Assembly (NCBI GenBank): GCA_900545605.1
Contig: UQZL01000026.1
Coordinates: 1-29,317, forward strand
Direction: 5' to 3'
Length of the DNA: 29,317 nt
From: an uncultured Collinsella sp.
Lineage (GTDB): Bacteria > Actinomycetota > Coriobacteriia > Coriobacteriales > Coriobacteriaceae
Shown here: positions 8,050-15,670 of the stretch, piece by piece
Position numbering within the stretch: position 1 is the stretch's first letter
Layout: every line of letters begins with the position of its first letter
Made by a program: the position numbers and the translations under genes
The notes under the pieces: generated by a model
What the model was told of the DNA's origin: nothing
The model's input: the letters and a program-made list of their open reading frames with translations, nothing else
Database searches by the model: none

Positions 8050-9366
8050 TTACTCGGAAGCAGCCTTCTCGGTCTTCCAGCCATCGACGAAGGCGTTCTT
8101 GACGCCGTCCCACTTGGTGTTGTCGGCAGCATAAGCAATGAGAGCCTGCTTGAGGTTCTTCTTCCACTCCTCAGAGGGGATGTAGACGAAGTCCCAAGCA
8201 ACGGTCTTCTTGCCGTCCTTGGCCATGGCAACGGCCTGCTGCGAGAAGACGTTGGTGGTTTCCTTGGCGCTCTTGAACGGGGCAGTCAGACCCATCTTGT
8301 CAGCGATGATGCTGGTGGCGGTGTCAGAAGTGACGCACCAATACATGAAGTCCTCGGTGGCCTTCTGAGCATCCTCGGAAGCCTGGGAGCTCACGCACCA
8401 GTAGTTCTCGCCGCCGGAGCACAGGCCCTGGTTCTCCTCGCCGTCAACGCCGATGTAGATCGGCAGCATGCCGAGCTGGTCGTCGGTCATACCGGCCTTG
8501 GTGAGGTCAGCGTATGCCCAAGAGCCGTTCTGATAGAAGACGGCCTTGCCGGTTGCGAACTCGTTGGTGGCGTCGTCGCCGGTCTTGGAAGCAAGCTGCG
8601 AAGGATCGCAGGTGGAGTCGGTGATGTACAGGTCGAAAATCTGCTTGAAGTTGTCGAGATACTCGCCCTTGATCTCGTCGTCCTCCTGGTTGTGCTCCTT
8701 CTCGAACTCGTAGTAGAGCGGGAGGTTGGCGAGGTGGGTGGTGTAGCGCCAGCTGGAGGAGTCATCCATGCCGGCGGAAGTAAAGGCACCCTCAACACCA
8801 AGCTCGTCCTTGCGGGCCTGGATGTCGTCGGCACAAGCCTTCAGCTTGTCGAAGGAGTTGATGTCCTCGGCCTTGTAGCCAGCCTTCTCGAGCAGCTGCT
8901 TGTTGTAGATGATGCCGTAGCTCTCCTGGACCCAGTCGATACCCAGATCCTTGCCGTCGGACTGCAGAGCCAGGGAGTCGTCAATGAGCTCACCGCGAAG
9001 CTTGGTATCGGACAGGTCGGCGCAGTAATCCTTCCAGTTCTTAAGGCCGGTGGGGCCGTTGACCTGGAACAGGGTCGGAGCGGAGCTCTTGGACATCTCG
9101 GACTTGAGCTTCTCCTCGTAGGTGTTGGAGGCGGCGGTCACGATCTTGACCTCGACGCCCTTCTCCTTCTTATAGGCCTTGGCGATCTCCTTCCACTCCT
9201 TATCGACCTCGGGCTTGAATTGGAGGAAGTAGACCTCGGCAGCGTCACCAGAAGCAGAGGAGCCGGAGCCGGCAGAACCACCGCAGCCCACGAGACCCAG
9301 ACCAAGAACCGCAGCCGCGGAACCAGCAAAGCCCAGGAACTGCCTTCTGCTCATTTCGTTCTTCAT
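8050..9366 (-). CDS. Sugar ABC transporter substrate-binding lipoprotein (Tat-type signal)
   Basis: This extracellular solute-binding protein (family 1) captures sugar and delivers it to the two permeases. The N-terminus MKNEMSRRQFLGFAGS carries a twin-arginine motif (SRRQFLG), then a hydrophobic stretch and a lipobox LVGC with the lipidated Cys28. It should therefore be exported folded by Tat and anchored to the membrane. A Gly/Ser-rich linker follows, then a fold of about 400 residues. The start chosen is the ATG at 9366, because AAAGGGTGG lies just before it; the GTG at 9384 would include that site. It is the first gene of the importer operon, with two operator-like boxes upstream. The ligand is not readable from sequence; malto-oligosaccharide is inferred from malQ/glgP. 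Confidence 0.92.
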   Translation of the reverse strand: MKNEMSRRQFLGFAGSAAAVLGLGLVGCGGSAGSGSSASGDAAEVYFLQFKPEVDKEWKEIAKAYKKEKGVEVKIVTAASNTYEEKLKSEMSKSSAPTLFQVNGPTGLKNWKDYCADLSDTKLRGELIDDSLALQSDGKDLGIDWVQESYGIIYNKQLLEKAGYKAEDINSFDKLKACADDIQARKDELGVEGAFTSAGMDDSSSWRYTTHLANLPLYYEFEKEHNQEDDEIKGEYLDNFKQIFDLYITDSTCDPSQLASKTGDDATNEFATGKAVFYQNGSWAYADLTKAGMTDDQLGMLPIYIGVDGEENQGLCSGGENYWCVSSQASEDAQKATEDFMYWCVTSDTATSIIADKMGLTAPFKSAKETTNVFSQQAVAMAKDGKKTVAWDFVYIPSEEWKKNLKQALIAYAADNTKWDGVKNAFVDGWKTEKAASE

Positions 9367-9474
9367 TACAATCCACCCTTTCACACCGTGGCGGCACCCT
9401 TTGCCGCCGCCTTCGGAGATTGGCTCGGGGACTTTGCCCCTTTTGCTGATTTGTACGATACGCTATTTGGCTAG

Positions 9475-9486
9475 TTGTTTGAACAA
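9475..9486. promoter_or_regulatory. Operator-like box 1 of the ABC operon
   Basis: TTGTTTGAACAA, 11 of 12 matches to TTGTTTAAACAA and nearly symmetrical, about 110 bp upstream of the binding-protein start. It is a likely site for the GntR regulator encoded next door. Confidence 0.55.
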
Positions 9487-9549
9487 GTATTACTAGAGCG
9501 GTAGAAAAACTTCGGTGAACGGTAATTTCAACTTGATACTTGACAAGTT

Positions 9550-9561
9550 TTGTATAAACAA
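9550..9561. promoter_or_regulatory. Operator-like box 2 of the ABC operon
   Basis: TTGTATAAACAA, 11 of 12 matches to the shared box, 75 bp from box 1. The pair could support looping or cooperative binding. The spelling is close to the TreR operator core of Bacillus as I recall it. On the minus strand TTGTTT here plus TATCAA 17 bp on could be a -35/-10 pair. Confidence 0.5.
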
Positions 9562-9582
9562 TTATTTGTTATCGAATGCAGA

Positions 9583-9631
9583 GAAAACGCCCGGTCAAGC
9601 CGATACATCGTCGGTTTGACCGGGCGTTTTC
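9583..9631. terminator. Strong terminator after gntR (bidirectional)
   Basis: A 21-bp stem (9583-9603 with 9611-9631, one G-T pair) has a 7-base loop. Both outer arms carry AAAAC/GTTTT, and on the minus strand the stem ends in TTTTCTCT. It separates gntR from the ABC operon although both run in the same direction, so the operon needs its own promoter in 9400-9580. Confidence 0.85.
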
Positions 9632-9672
9632 GCTTTGAGGGCATGAGTCTCGTCAGGCTGCGAGCTAGCCGA

Positions 9673-10392
9673 CTATCGCTTGGAGTTGACGCGGTAGTGG
9701 AAGATCTCGGGATGCGTGCGGGCATGCGTGACCTCGAACAAGATGCCATCCGAGGTGTACGATTGGCTCTCCATGACGGCGACGCAGTTGTACTTACCAA
9801 GGTCCAAGTAGCTGCAGTCCTCATCGTTGGCGAGCTCGACACTCACCGTACGACGGCTCGCCATCACTTTGACGCCGCGCTTGTGCTCCAGATAGTCGTA
9901 AATTGACCTTGCGGCGATCTCGGGCGTCAGGCCTTTGGCGATCGACTCCAGAAAATAGCCGTGGTCCACCTGGCGAGCGTTACCGTTAAGGCTACGGACG
10001 CGCACCACGCGAATCAACTTCTCGCCCACCTTAAAGCCCAGGCGACGAGAGAGTTGCTCGGTGCAGACCAGATGTTCAAAAGACTTAACGTCCGTCGATG
10101 CAACGGCATTGTTGCGCTTTGCAAACTCGCCAAACGACTCGACTTCCTCGAGCGCGCCCAGCATATCGGTTTCGCCTTTAAGCCAAATGACGCGCACGCC
10201 CTTGCCGTGTATGGGCTGCACAAACATCCCGTCGGCCAGCATACCCAAGGCGCGACGGACGGTATTGCGAGTGCATCCGAACTCCGCGGTCAGCTCGGCT
10301 TCGGTTGGCAGCATCTCCTGAAACGCATAGGTCCCATTAATGATGCGCGAGCGTATTTCTCGGTAGATTCCTTCGTATATCGCTTTTGGCAT
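9673..10392 (-). CDS. GntR-family transcriptional regulator, TreR-like (HutC subfamily)
   Basis: This is a 239-aa DNA-binding repressor. Residues 1-70 form the winged helix, with LPTEAELTAEFGCTRNTVRRAL as recognition region, followed by QPIHGKGVRVI. Residues 80-235 form the UTRA ligand-binding domain (ESFGEFAKRN, SIYDYLEHKRG, SRRTVSVELAN, SDGILFEVTHART). The pattern is that of TreR, the Gram-positive repressor that senses trehalose-6-phosphate. The start has GAGGTG upstream. It is divergent from the PTS gene and sits next to the ABC operon. TTGTTTAAACAA-like boxes at all four local transcription units suggest it controls them and itself. The effector is presumably a phosphorylated disaccharide made by the PTS. 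No trehalose-6-phosphate hydrolase gene is present here, so the trehalose name is not justified. Confidence 0.88.
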   Translation of the reverse strand: MPKAIYEGIYREIRSRIINGTYAFQEMLPTEAELTAEFGCTRNTVRRALGMLADGMFVQPIHGKGVRVIWLKGETDMLGALEEVESFGEFAKRNNAVASTDVKSFEHLVCTEQLSRRLGFKVGEKLIRVVRVRSLNGNARQVDHGYFLESIAKGLTPEIAARSIYDYLEHKRGVKVMASRRTVSVELANDEDCSYLDLGKYNCVAVMESQSYTSDGILFEVTHARTHPEIFHYRVNSKR

Positions 10393-10446
10393 TGTTTCAC
10401 CTCTACATTATTCATTTCCGGCTAGGCACGATAGCATTTCTTAAAG

Positions 10447-10458
10447 TTGTTTAAACCG
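10447..10458. promoter_or_regulatory. Operator-like box at gntR promoter
   Basis: TTGTTTAAACCG, 10 of 12 matches to the shared box, 55 bp upstream of the gntR start. On the minus strand it covers a possible -35 (TTTAAA) with TATCGT as -10, consistent with autoregulation. Confidence 0.5.
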
Positions 10459-10568
10459 AATATCGGTAAAGCGACAGGATTTAACCGTTGACGGTTTCTG
10501 TCATGCCCAAATCGGTTTCGCTCAAAACTGCCGGTACGACAATCGTCTGGTCCTCTACAATGAATCCA

Positions 10569-10580
10569 TTGTTTAAACGT
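10569..10580. promoter_or_regulatory. Operator-like box at PTS gene start
   Basis: TTGTTTAAACGT, 10 of 12 matches to the shared box, 41 bp upstream of the PTS start codon. It follows TACAAT at 10556-10561, a plausible -10, so it would sit over the transcription start and act as a roadblock operator. Confidence 0.5.
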
Positions 10581-10621
10581 TTCCCCACGCGCAACGCGCC
10601 TCGATATTCGGAAGGCAGAAC

Positions 10622-13072
10622 ATGCTGCAAAAAATCCAACGCTTTGGCGGGGCAATGTTCGCGCCCGCCATGCTGTTTTCTATATCAGGCCTCATGGTCG
10701 GCGTCTCCGCTCTCGCAACGACTGCGGACATCGTCGGCGATCTCGCCGTATACGGAACCCCTTGGTACGTTTTTTGGACCATCATCCAGCGCGGCTCGTG
10801 GACGGTCTTTAAACGCCTCCCGCTCCTTTTTGCCGTAGCGCTGCCCATCGGTCTTGCCCAAAAACAACCGGCTCGTTGCTGCCTCGAGGCTCTCGTCGCC
10901 TATTTTGCCTACTGCTTCTTTTTGAGCGAGATCATTAAGCTGAGCGGAGACAACCTTGGACTTGAGTACCCGTCATCTTTGACCACCGCCAGCGGTATCA
11001 CCGTCATCGACGGCATCAAGACGCTCGACACCGGCATTATCGGCCCGCTGGCGGTATCGGCAACCGTCGTCACCATCCATGACCGCTTCTACGATGCCAA
11101 GATTCCCGATTGGCTCGGCACCTTCTCGGGCTCCTCGCTGGTCTACCTCATCAGCTTTTTTGCCGTGTTTGCCCTTGCCGCCATCTCGGCCGCCATCGTG
11201 CCCTACGTATACGATGTAACCGATACGCTGCGTCACGCGCTTGCAGGCGTCGGTCCCTTTGGCGTGGGCATCTTTGTCTTTTTAGAACGAGCACTCGAGC
11301 CCTTTGGCCTGCACCACCTGCTCTACATGCCGATCTACTACGACAACCTGGTCATTAACGACGGCATCTACGCCACGTGGAGCAGTTTGCTCCCCATCCT
11401 CTCCCATAGCACGCGCCCCCTTAATGAGCTTGCGCCGTGGGCCGGTTTTACCGCCACCGGCTGGGTCAAGCTCTTTGGCCTTCCTGCCATCGCAGCTGCG
11501 TTCTACTCCACCGCAAAACCCGAGCGCCGCGCCGGCCTCAGGGTCATCCTTGCTCCCGCCATCATCGCCTCGGTGGTTTGCGGCGTTACCGAGCCACTCG
11601 AGTTTCTCTTTATGTTCACCCACCCCGGGCTCTTTTTGCTCTACGCCGTCTTATCGTCTTGCCTTGCCACAGCCATGAATCTCTTTGGCATCGTCGGCAT
11701 CTTCTCGGGCGGCCTCATGGAGATGGCAGCCTTCAACTTTATTCCGCTCATGCGCACGCATGCCGGTGCCTATCTTTTGGCGCTCGGTATCGGCCTTGCC
11801 TTTAGCCTCATCTTTTTTGTTAGTTTTCGAGCACTCATCTTGGTCTATGACCTTAAGACGCCGGGCCGCGAGAATCATGTCGCCAATCGCGCGGCAATCG
11901 ATTGTTTAACGGGAAGCGACTTTGCCAAAGAGCAATCTCCCAATGACGAGGTCAATAGTCGATCCGATCAAGATCACGTCCTCGCTGAGCGGGTAATTCA
12001 GCTTTTAGGTGGCGTTGGCAATATCGTGGGCGCAACCAACTGCGCCACGCGCCTGCGCGTCGAGGTCGCAGACCCTTCCATCGTTGCAGATAACGCGTCG
12101 TTTGTCGCGGTGGGCGCCAAGGGCCTCATCATTACGGGCAAGACCGCCCAGGTGATTATCGGCATCTCCGTTCCCCGCGTTAAAGAGCATTTTGACCAGA
12201 TCATGGGCCTCGAGCCGGGATTTGTGCCCACCACCTCGGCCTCCCCTGCCGCCAGCGCAGCCCATAAGCGCAGCGACATCTGCTTCTTCGATATCGACGG
12301 AACGCTCGCCTGGCAAGACCCCAGGCTCGCCCAAGACCTTCCCGAAGACGAGCGGGACCTCTCCCCCTATCCCAACGAGGCGGTTTCGCAGGCAATCCGC
12401 GATTTCGTTGCAAACGGCAACATGGCCTTTATCTGTACGGGGCGCACCCTCAGTTGCATCCACCCCAAACTTCTTGAGCTGCCCTGGACCGGCATCGTCT
12501 GTCTTGCGGGCGGTTACGCCGAGATCAACGGACACGCAATTCGTGATCTGTCGATGACGCCCAGTATGTTGCAGCGTCTTGCCCCCTATCTTGAGCAGTC
12601 GGGCGAAGTCATCCGCTTTGAGGGCCTCAACGGCGTCGTGCGCATGAGTGCTGATGCCCCCGATGCTCCCGGATACGCGCGCACCCTGGGCGACGCAGTC
12701 ACGCAGCTGCAACATTACAGTGCCTACAAGATCTTGATGTCTACATCGCTCGCCAACCACATCGCTCAAGATAAGGCACTTGAGCCGCTGTTGTGCTTTA
12801 ACGAGCTCGAACTCGAGGTAACCGAAATCTCGCCCCGCGAATGCACGAAGCGCGGGGGCATCCAGTCTGTACTCGACGCCCTCGATCCCCACCACGGAAC
12901 CGTATACGGCATCGGCGACGCCAGCAATGACGTCTCGCTGATGAACGCCGTCGATGTCGGTATCGCCATGGGCAATGCGCCGAACTATCTCAAAAAGCGC
13001 GCCGACTACATCACCGACTCGGTCGACAAAGATGGCGTCGTCAAGGCGCTCGAGCACTTTAGGCTTATATAA
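10622..13072 (+). CDS. Alpha-glucoside-type PTS EIICB fused to a HAD-family phosphatase
   Basis: This is an 816-aa single reading frame. Residues 1-420 are a glucose-superfamily EIIC resembling GlvC/MalP-type alpha-glucoside permeases (IQRFGGAMFAPAML, KRLPLLFAVALPIG, GIKTLDTGIIGPL, GLHHLLYMP, GVTEPLEF at 321-328, LKTPGRE). Residues 450-535 are EIIB with the phosphoryl-accepting Cys474 in NCATRLR. Residues 553-816 form a Cof-type HAD hydrolase: nucleophile motif DIDGT (557-561), CTGRT, the Lys of motif III near TKRGG, and GDASND (765-770). No EIIA is present, so it must be supplied in trans. The protein would import a disaccharide as its 6-phosphate and could dephosphorylate it at the inner membrane face. 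GGAAGG precedes the start. It is divergent from the TreR-like gene, with an operator between. Sugar and phosphatase substrate are inferred. Confidence 0.9.
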   Translation: MLQKIQRFGGAMFAPAMLFSISGLMVGVSALATTADIVGDLAVYGTPWYVFWTIIQRGSWTVFKRLPLLFAVALPIGLAQKQPARCCLEALVAYFAYCFFLSEIIKLSGDNLGLEYPSSLTTASGITVIDGIKTLDTGIIGPLAVSATVVTIHDRFYDAKIPDWLGTFSGSSLVYLISFFAVFALAAISAAIVPYVYDVTDTLRHALAGVGPFGVGIFVFLERALEPFGLHHLLYMPIYYDNLVINDGIYATWSSLLPILSHSTRPLNELAPWAGFTATGWVKLFGLPAIAAAFYSTAKPERRAGLRVILAPAIIASVVCGVTEPLEFLFMFTHPGLFLLYAVLSSCLATAMNLFGIVGIFSGGLMEMAAFNFIPLMRTHAGAYLLALGIGLAFSLIFFVSFRALILVYDLKTPGRENHVANRAAIDCLTGSDFAKEQSPNDEVNSRSDQDHVLAERVIQLLGGVGNIVGATNCATRLRVEVADPSIVADNASFVAVGAKGLIITGKTAQVIIGISVPRVKEHFDQIMGLEPGFVPTTSASPAASAAHKRSDICFFDIDGTLAWQDPRLAQDLPEDERDLSPYPNEAVSQAIRDFVANGNMAFICTGRTLSCIHPKLLELPWTGIVCLAGGYAEINGHAIRDLSMTPSMLQRLAPYLEQSGEVIRFEGLNGVVRMSADAPDAPGYARTLGDAVTQLQHYSAYKILMSTSLANHIAQDKALEPLLCFNELELEVTEISPRECTKRGGIQSVLDALDPHHGTVYGIGDASNDVSLMNAVDVGIAMGNAPNYLKKRADYITDSVDKDGVVKALEHFRLI

Positions 13073-13185
13073 GCAGCCGGCACGCGCACGCGTCCCGTTT
13101 CTCCAAATCGCCAAAACAGACGCGCCGGCAACCCCAATGTGGCAATATGGTATCTGCACACCGCAACGATGTAACCCAAGAAAGA

Positions 13186-14211
13186 ATGCGAGAACCCGTG
13201 TCCAGTCCGTTTACCAGCTTTTTAGCCCAGCACTTTGACCAGATTAACGACTATCTGGCCACGTTCTTTGACGGACAGGCGACCTCTGCCGATATCGAGC
13301 GCTACCTGTACGCGCCGCTCTCGGCTTTTACGGCCAACGCCGGCAAGCGCCACCGCCCGCTTATCTGTATGCTCGCCGCAACCGCAGTGGGCGGTAGCTT
13401 TGAGAGCGCCCGCAGCGCCGCGGCAGCTATCGAGCATTTCCAGTCGGGCGCACTGATCCACGACGACATCGCCGACAACGGACAGCTTCGTCGAGGCAAG
13501 CCCTGTATGCACCTTACCGAGGGCACGGGCCTTGCCATCAATTGTGGCGACCTGGCGCTCACCATGGTCACCAAGACGGTTCTCGACGACCCCACGCTGG
13601 AGTCCGACGTGAAGCTGCGTGTGCTCCACGAGCTTACCGAGATGATCGTCCGCACCATCGAGGGTCAAGCGCTCGACCTGGGTTGGGTCCGTGACGGGCG
13701 CTTTGATATCTCGGTTGATGACTACCTGGACATGGCGACGCACAAGACCGCGTTTTACAGCGGAGCCACGCCGCTTGCCGCCGGAGCCATTATCGGCGGC
13801 GGCAGCGATGAGCAAATCGAAGCGCTGCGCGCCTTTGGCCTGCATACGGGCCTTACCTTTCAGATTCAGGACGACCTGCTCAACCTTGTCGGCACTAAGG
13901 AAGCCGCCAACAAGGACTTCCGCACCGACATCACCGAGGGCAAGCGCACGCTTGTCGCCGTACACGCCCTCTCTGATGAGCGCCACCACGACGAGGTCGA
14001 GGCGATTCTTTCCTCGGGCACCGATGATCCCGCGCAGCTCGCACGCGCCGTGGAGATCTTCCAGGAGACCGGCTCCATCGATTACGCCCACACTTACGCG
14101 CTCGACCTGACCGCTAAGGCCAAAGCGGCCATCGAGAACGTTGAGCTTGATCCGCACGCACGCGAGCTGTTCCTCTCCATGGCAGATTTCTTTGTGGAGC
14201 GCCTTAACTAA
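13186..14211 (+). CDS. Polyprenyl diphosphate synthase (trans-isoprenyl)
   Basis: This soluble enzyme condenses isopentenyl diphosphate onto allylic diphosphates to make a prenyl chain. The first aspartate-rich motif is HDDIAD (Asp93, 94, 97) followed by LRRGKP; the second is QIQDDLLN, ending in Asn where most relatives have Asp. GKRHRPL is the isopentenyl-diphosphate site. Length (about 340 aa) suits a medium- or long-chain synthase; the chain length cannot be read with confidence. The start is uncertain: ATG 13147 has no ribosome binding site, ATG 13186 and GTG 13198 have weak ones, and homology begins shortly after. The gene stands alone between the PTS gene and the peptidoglycan-binding protein. 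A menaquinone side chain or lipid carrier role is possible. Confidence 0.9.
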   Translation: MREPVSSPFTSFLAQHFDQINDYLATFFDGQATSADIERYLYAPLSAFTANAGKRHRPLICMLAATAVGGSFESARSAAAAIEHFQSGALIHDDIADNGQLRRGKPCMHLTEGTGLAINCGDLALTMVTKTVLDDPTLESDVKLRVLHELTEMIVRTIEGQALDLGWVRDGRFDISVDDYLDMATHKTAFYSGATPLAAGAIIGGGSDEQIEALRAFGLHTGLTFQIQDDLLNLVGTKEAANKDFRTDITEGKRTLVAVHALSDERHHDEVEAILSSGTDDPAQLARAVEIFQETGSIDYAHTYALDLTAKAKAAIENVELDPHARELFLSMADFFVERLN

Positions 14212-14349
14212 CGGGGGTTATAAAACCTGTCAGCAGCGTATTTAGGCACAACTTGCTACACTGTTGAGTGCATGTTTATGCATCCCTTTGCGTTGTCTAT
14301 CCGACAGACGCTCAAATAGTACGAATGGTACGCCGAAAGGGGTTCGTTC

Positions 14350-15255
14350 ATGGAACCTATTACAACGGGCATGCAAGGAGCAGCCGTCGAGGACGTGCAG
14401 TCTCGTCTCCTGCAGCTCGGCTACACGATTGATGCCGCCGAAGTCACCGACAAGTACTTTGGAGCCACCACTGAGCAGGCCGTCAGCACCTTCAGGCTCG
14501 ACAGCGGCCTTGCTGCCGGTCATGCCGTCGATATCCCCTGCTGGAGCGCCCTTGTAGACGCTTCGTATAAGCTGGGCGACCGCACCCTCTATCTACGCAT
14601 GCCCAATTTCCATGGCGCCGATGTGCAGGCCCTGCAGCGCGCTCTCAACGTTTTGGGCTTTGCCTGTGGCGAAGACGACGGCTACTTTGGTCCGCATACC
14701 GAGGCCGCCCTGCAGCAGTTCCAGGAAAATGTCGGCCTGTTTGCCGACGGCATGGCCTTCCAGGACACCTACGCCTACATCAACCGCCTGCACCATGTGT
14801 GGGAGGGCAAGCCCTCGGTCACCGAAGCCGAGTCCCGTATCGGTTTTGCTCGCGCCGCCAACGTGCTCGAGCGCTTCCAGATCGCCGTTATCGGCGAGGA
14901 CCCCATCGCACGCAGCGTTGCGTCGCGCATGTGGAATATCGCCACGGCAACGACCGACAACAGCGGCATGATGCTCTGCGACTCCGAGGTCCCAACCGAC
15001 GTAGATCTGGTGCTCGAGATCGCAAGCGACGAGCTGCCCGCCGACGCCGCACCGCGCGCCACGATTGCCCTCGCCGAGTGCCATAACCTGGCCCAGCGCA
15101 TCCGCACTGCCAATGTCGCCGCGCAGCAGAAGCCGGCACGCATTCGCATTGAGCTCACGGGCATGACGCGCTACAACGGCACCTTCACGGCCAGCGACGC
15201 GCAGACACTCGCCGTACGCCTGCTCGATGGCGTTTGCGATGCCCTCGCAGATTAG
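14350..15255 (+). CDS. Protein with two peptidoglycan-binding domains, no signal peptide
   Basis: The 301-aa protein has PG_binding_1 repeats at residues 5-69 and 84-150; each shows the pattern VQxLQxxLxxLGY...D..FGxxTxxAVxxFQ. The C-terminal 130 residues (from about 175) contain a possible alpha/beta domain that I cannot assign; the Zn-binding His/Glu residues expected of an amidase are not apparent. There is no signal peptide or membrane segment, so it should be cytosolic despite its wall-binding domains. That arrangement recalls CwlM of mycobacteria, a cytoplasmic amidase homologue that regulates MurA and lipid II export; the link is inference. AAGGGG nine bases upstream supports the start. 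The tRNA-Gln gene follows 38 bp downstream. Confidence 0.8.
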   Translation: MEPITTGMQGAAVEDVQSRLLQLGYTIDAAEVTDKYFGATTEQAVSTFRLDSGLAAGHAVDIPCWSALVDASYKLGDRTLYLRMPNFHGADVQALQRALNVLGFACGEDDGYFGPHTEAALQQFQENVGLFADGMAFQDTYAYINRLHHVWEGKPSVTEAESRIGFARAANVLERFQIAVIGEDPIARSVASRMWNIATATTDNSGMMLCDSEVPTDVDLVLEIASDELPADAAPRATIALAECHNLAQRIRTANVAAQQKPARIRIELTGMTRYNGTFTASDAQTLAVRLLDGVCDALAD

Positions 15256-15293
15256 GTAAACTAAACGAGTTGCTTTTGGGCAACACCACACAT

Positions 15294-15368
15294 TGGGACG
15301 TAGTTCAACGGTAGAACTCCGGTTTTTGGTGCCGGCTGTTGGGGGTTCGAATCCCTCCGTCCCAGCCA
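15294..15368 (+). tRNA. tRNA-Gln (anticodon UUG)
   Basis: A full cloverleaf is visible: acceptor TGGGACG pairs with CGTCCCA, D arm GTTC/GAAC, anticodon stem CCGGT/GCCGG with loop TTTTGGT (anticodon TTG), T arm with loop TTCGAAT, discriminator G and an encoded CCA. Glutamine is read from CAA. A terminator hairpin follows. Its 3' half is echoed twice in the next 200 bases. Confidence 0.95.
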
Positions 15369-15375
15369 AAGAAAC

Positions 15376-15414
15376 AAGCCTCTCGAACGCATAGCCGATC
15401 GGGAGGCTTTTCTT
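15376..15414 (+). terminator. Terminator after tRNA-Gln
   Basis: AAGCCTCTCG pairs with CGGGAGGCTT (one T-G pair) and is followed by TTCTT. It ends the tRNA transcript. Confidence 0.7.
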
Positions 15415-15560
15415 GTGAGCAAGCGGAGGGATTCGAACCCGCAAGGGTGCGGAGCTGAGGAAACGCGAAGCGTTTTCCAGCGCAGCACGCAAGGAGCGAA
15501 GCGACGCAGCGGAGCGCGGCCGCCGACCAGGCGGACGCGGAATCCCTCCGTCCCATACCA
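15415..15560. repeat. Mosaic of tRNA-Gln 3'-end copies, one inverted and one direct
   Basis: CGGAGGGATTCGAAC (15424-15438) is the exact inverted copy of the tRNA T-arm segment 15345-15359. GAATCCCTCCGTCCCA (15540-15555) is an exact direct copy of the tRNA 3' end at 15349-15364. Between them lies GC-rich sequence with short stems such as AAACGC-GAA-GCGTTT. The layout resembles a scar of integration at a tRNA 3' end. No complete second tRNA and no integrase gene are present. Confidence 0.65.
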
Positions 15561-15596
15561 GCAACGGGCTCCCCACATCTCGACTTACCAGCCAAA

Positions 15597-15627
15597 CCGG
15601 CACTTAGGGACGTTCCTAAAGTGCCGG
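15597..15627. repeat. Inverted repeat downstream of tRNA scar
   Basis: CCGGCACTTAGGGAC pairs with TTCCTAAAGTGCCGG around a very short loop. It has no T-run for the minus-strand ATPase gene that ends at 15671, so it may be a weak terminator or an element end. Nothing else is visible in 15561-15670. Confidence 0.5.
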
Positions 15628-15670
15628 TCATCAACATGGTGCCGTGCGGCCCCGGCGGGCCGGCGTAGCA

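Noticed and set aside
8035..9474. A 479-codon plus-strand frame
   Set aside because: It is the antisense of the binding-protein gene, which has clear lipoprotein features and a ribosome binding site.
9673..13072. A conventional trehalose operon (treR, treP, treA)
   Set aside because: The regulator is TreR-like, but the transporter looks like an alpha-glucoside (GlvC/MalP) type and no trehalose-6-phosphate hydrolase is present.
15415..15560. A second tRNA gene after tRNA-Gln
   Set aside because: Only T-arm and 3'-end fragments are present; no D arm or anticodon arm can be folded on either strand.
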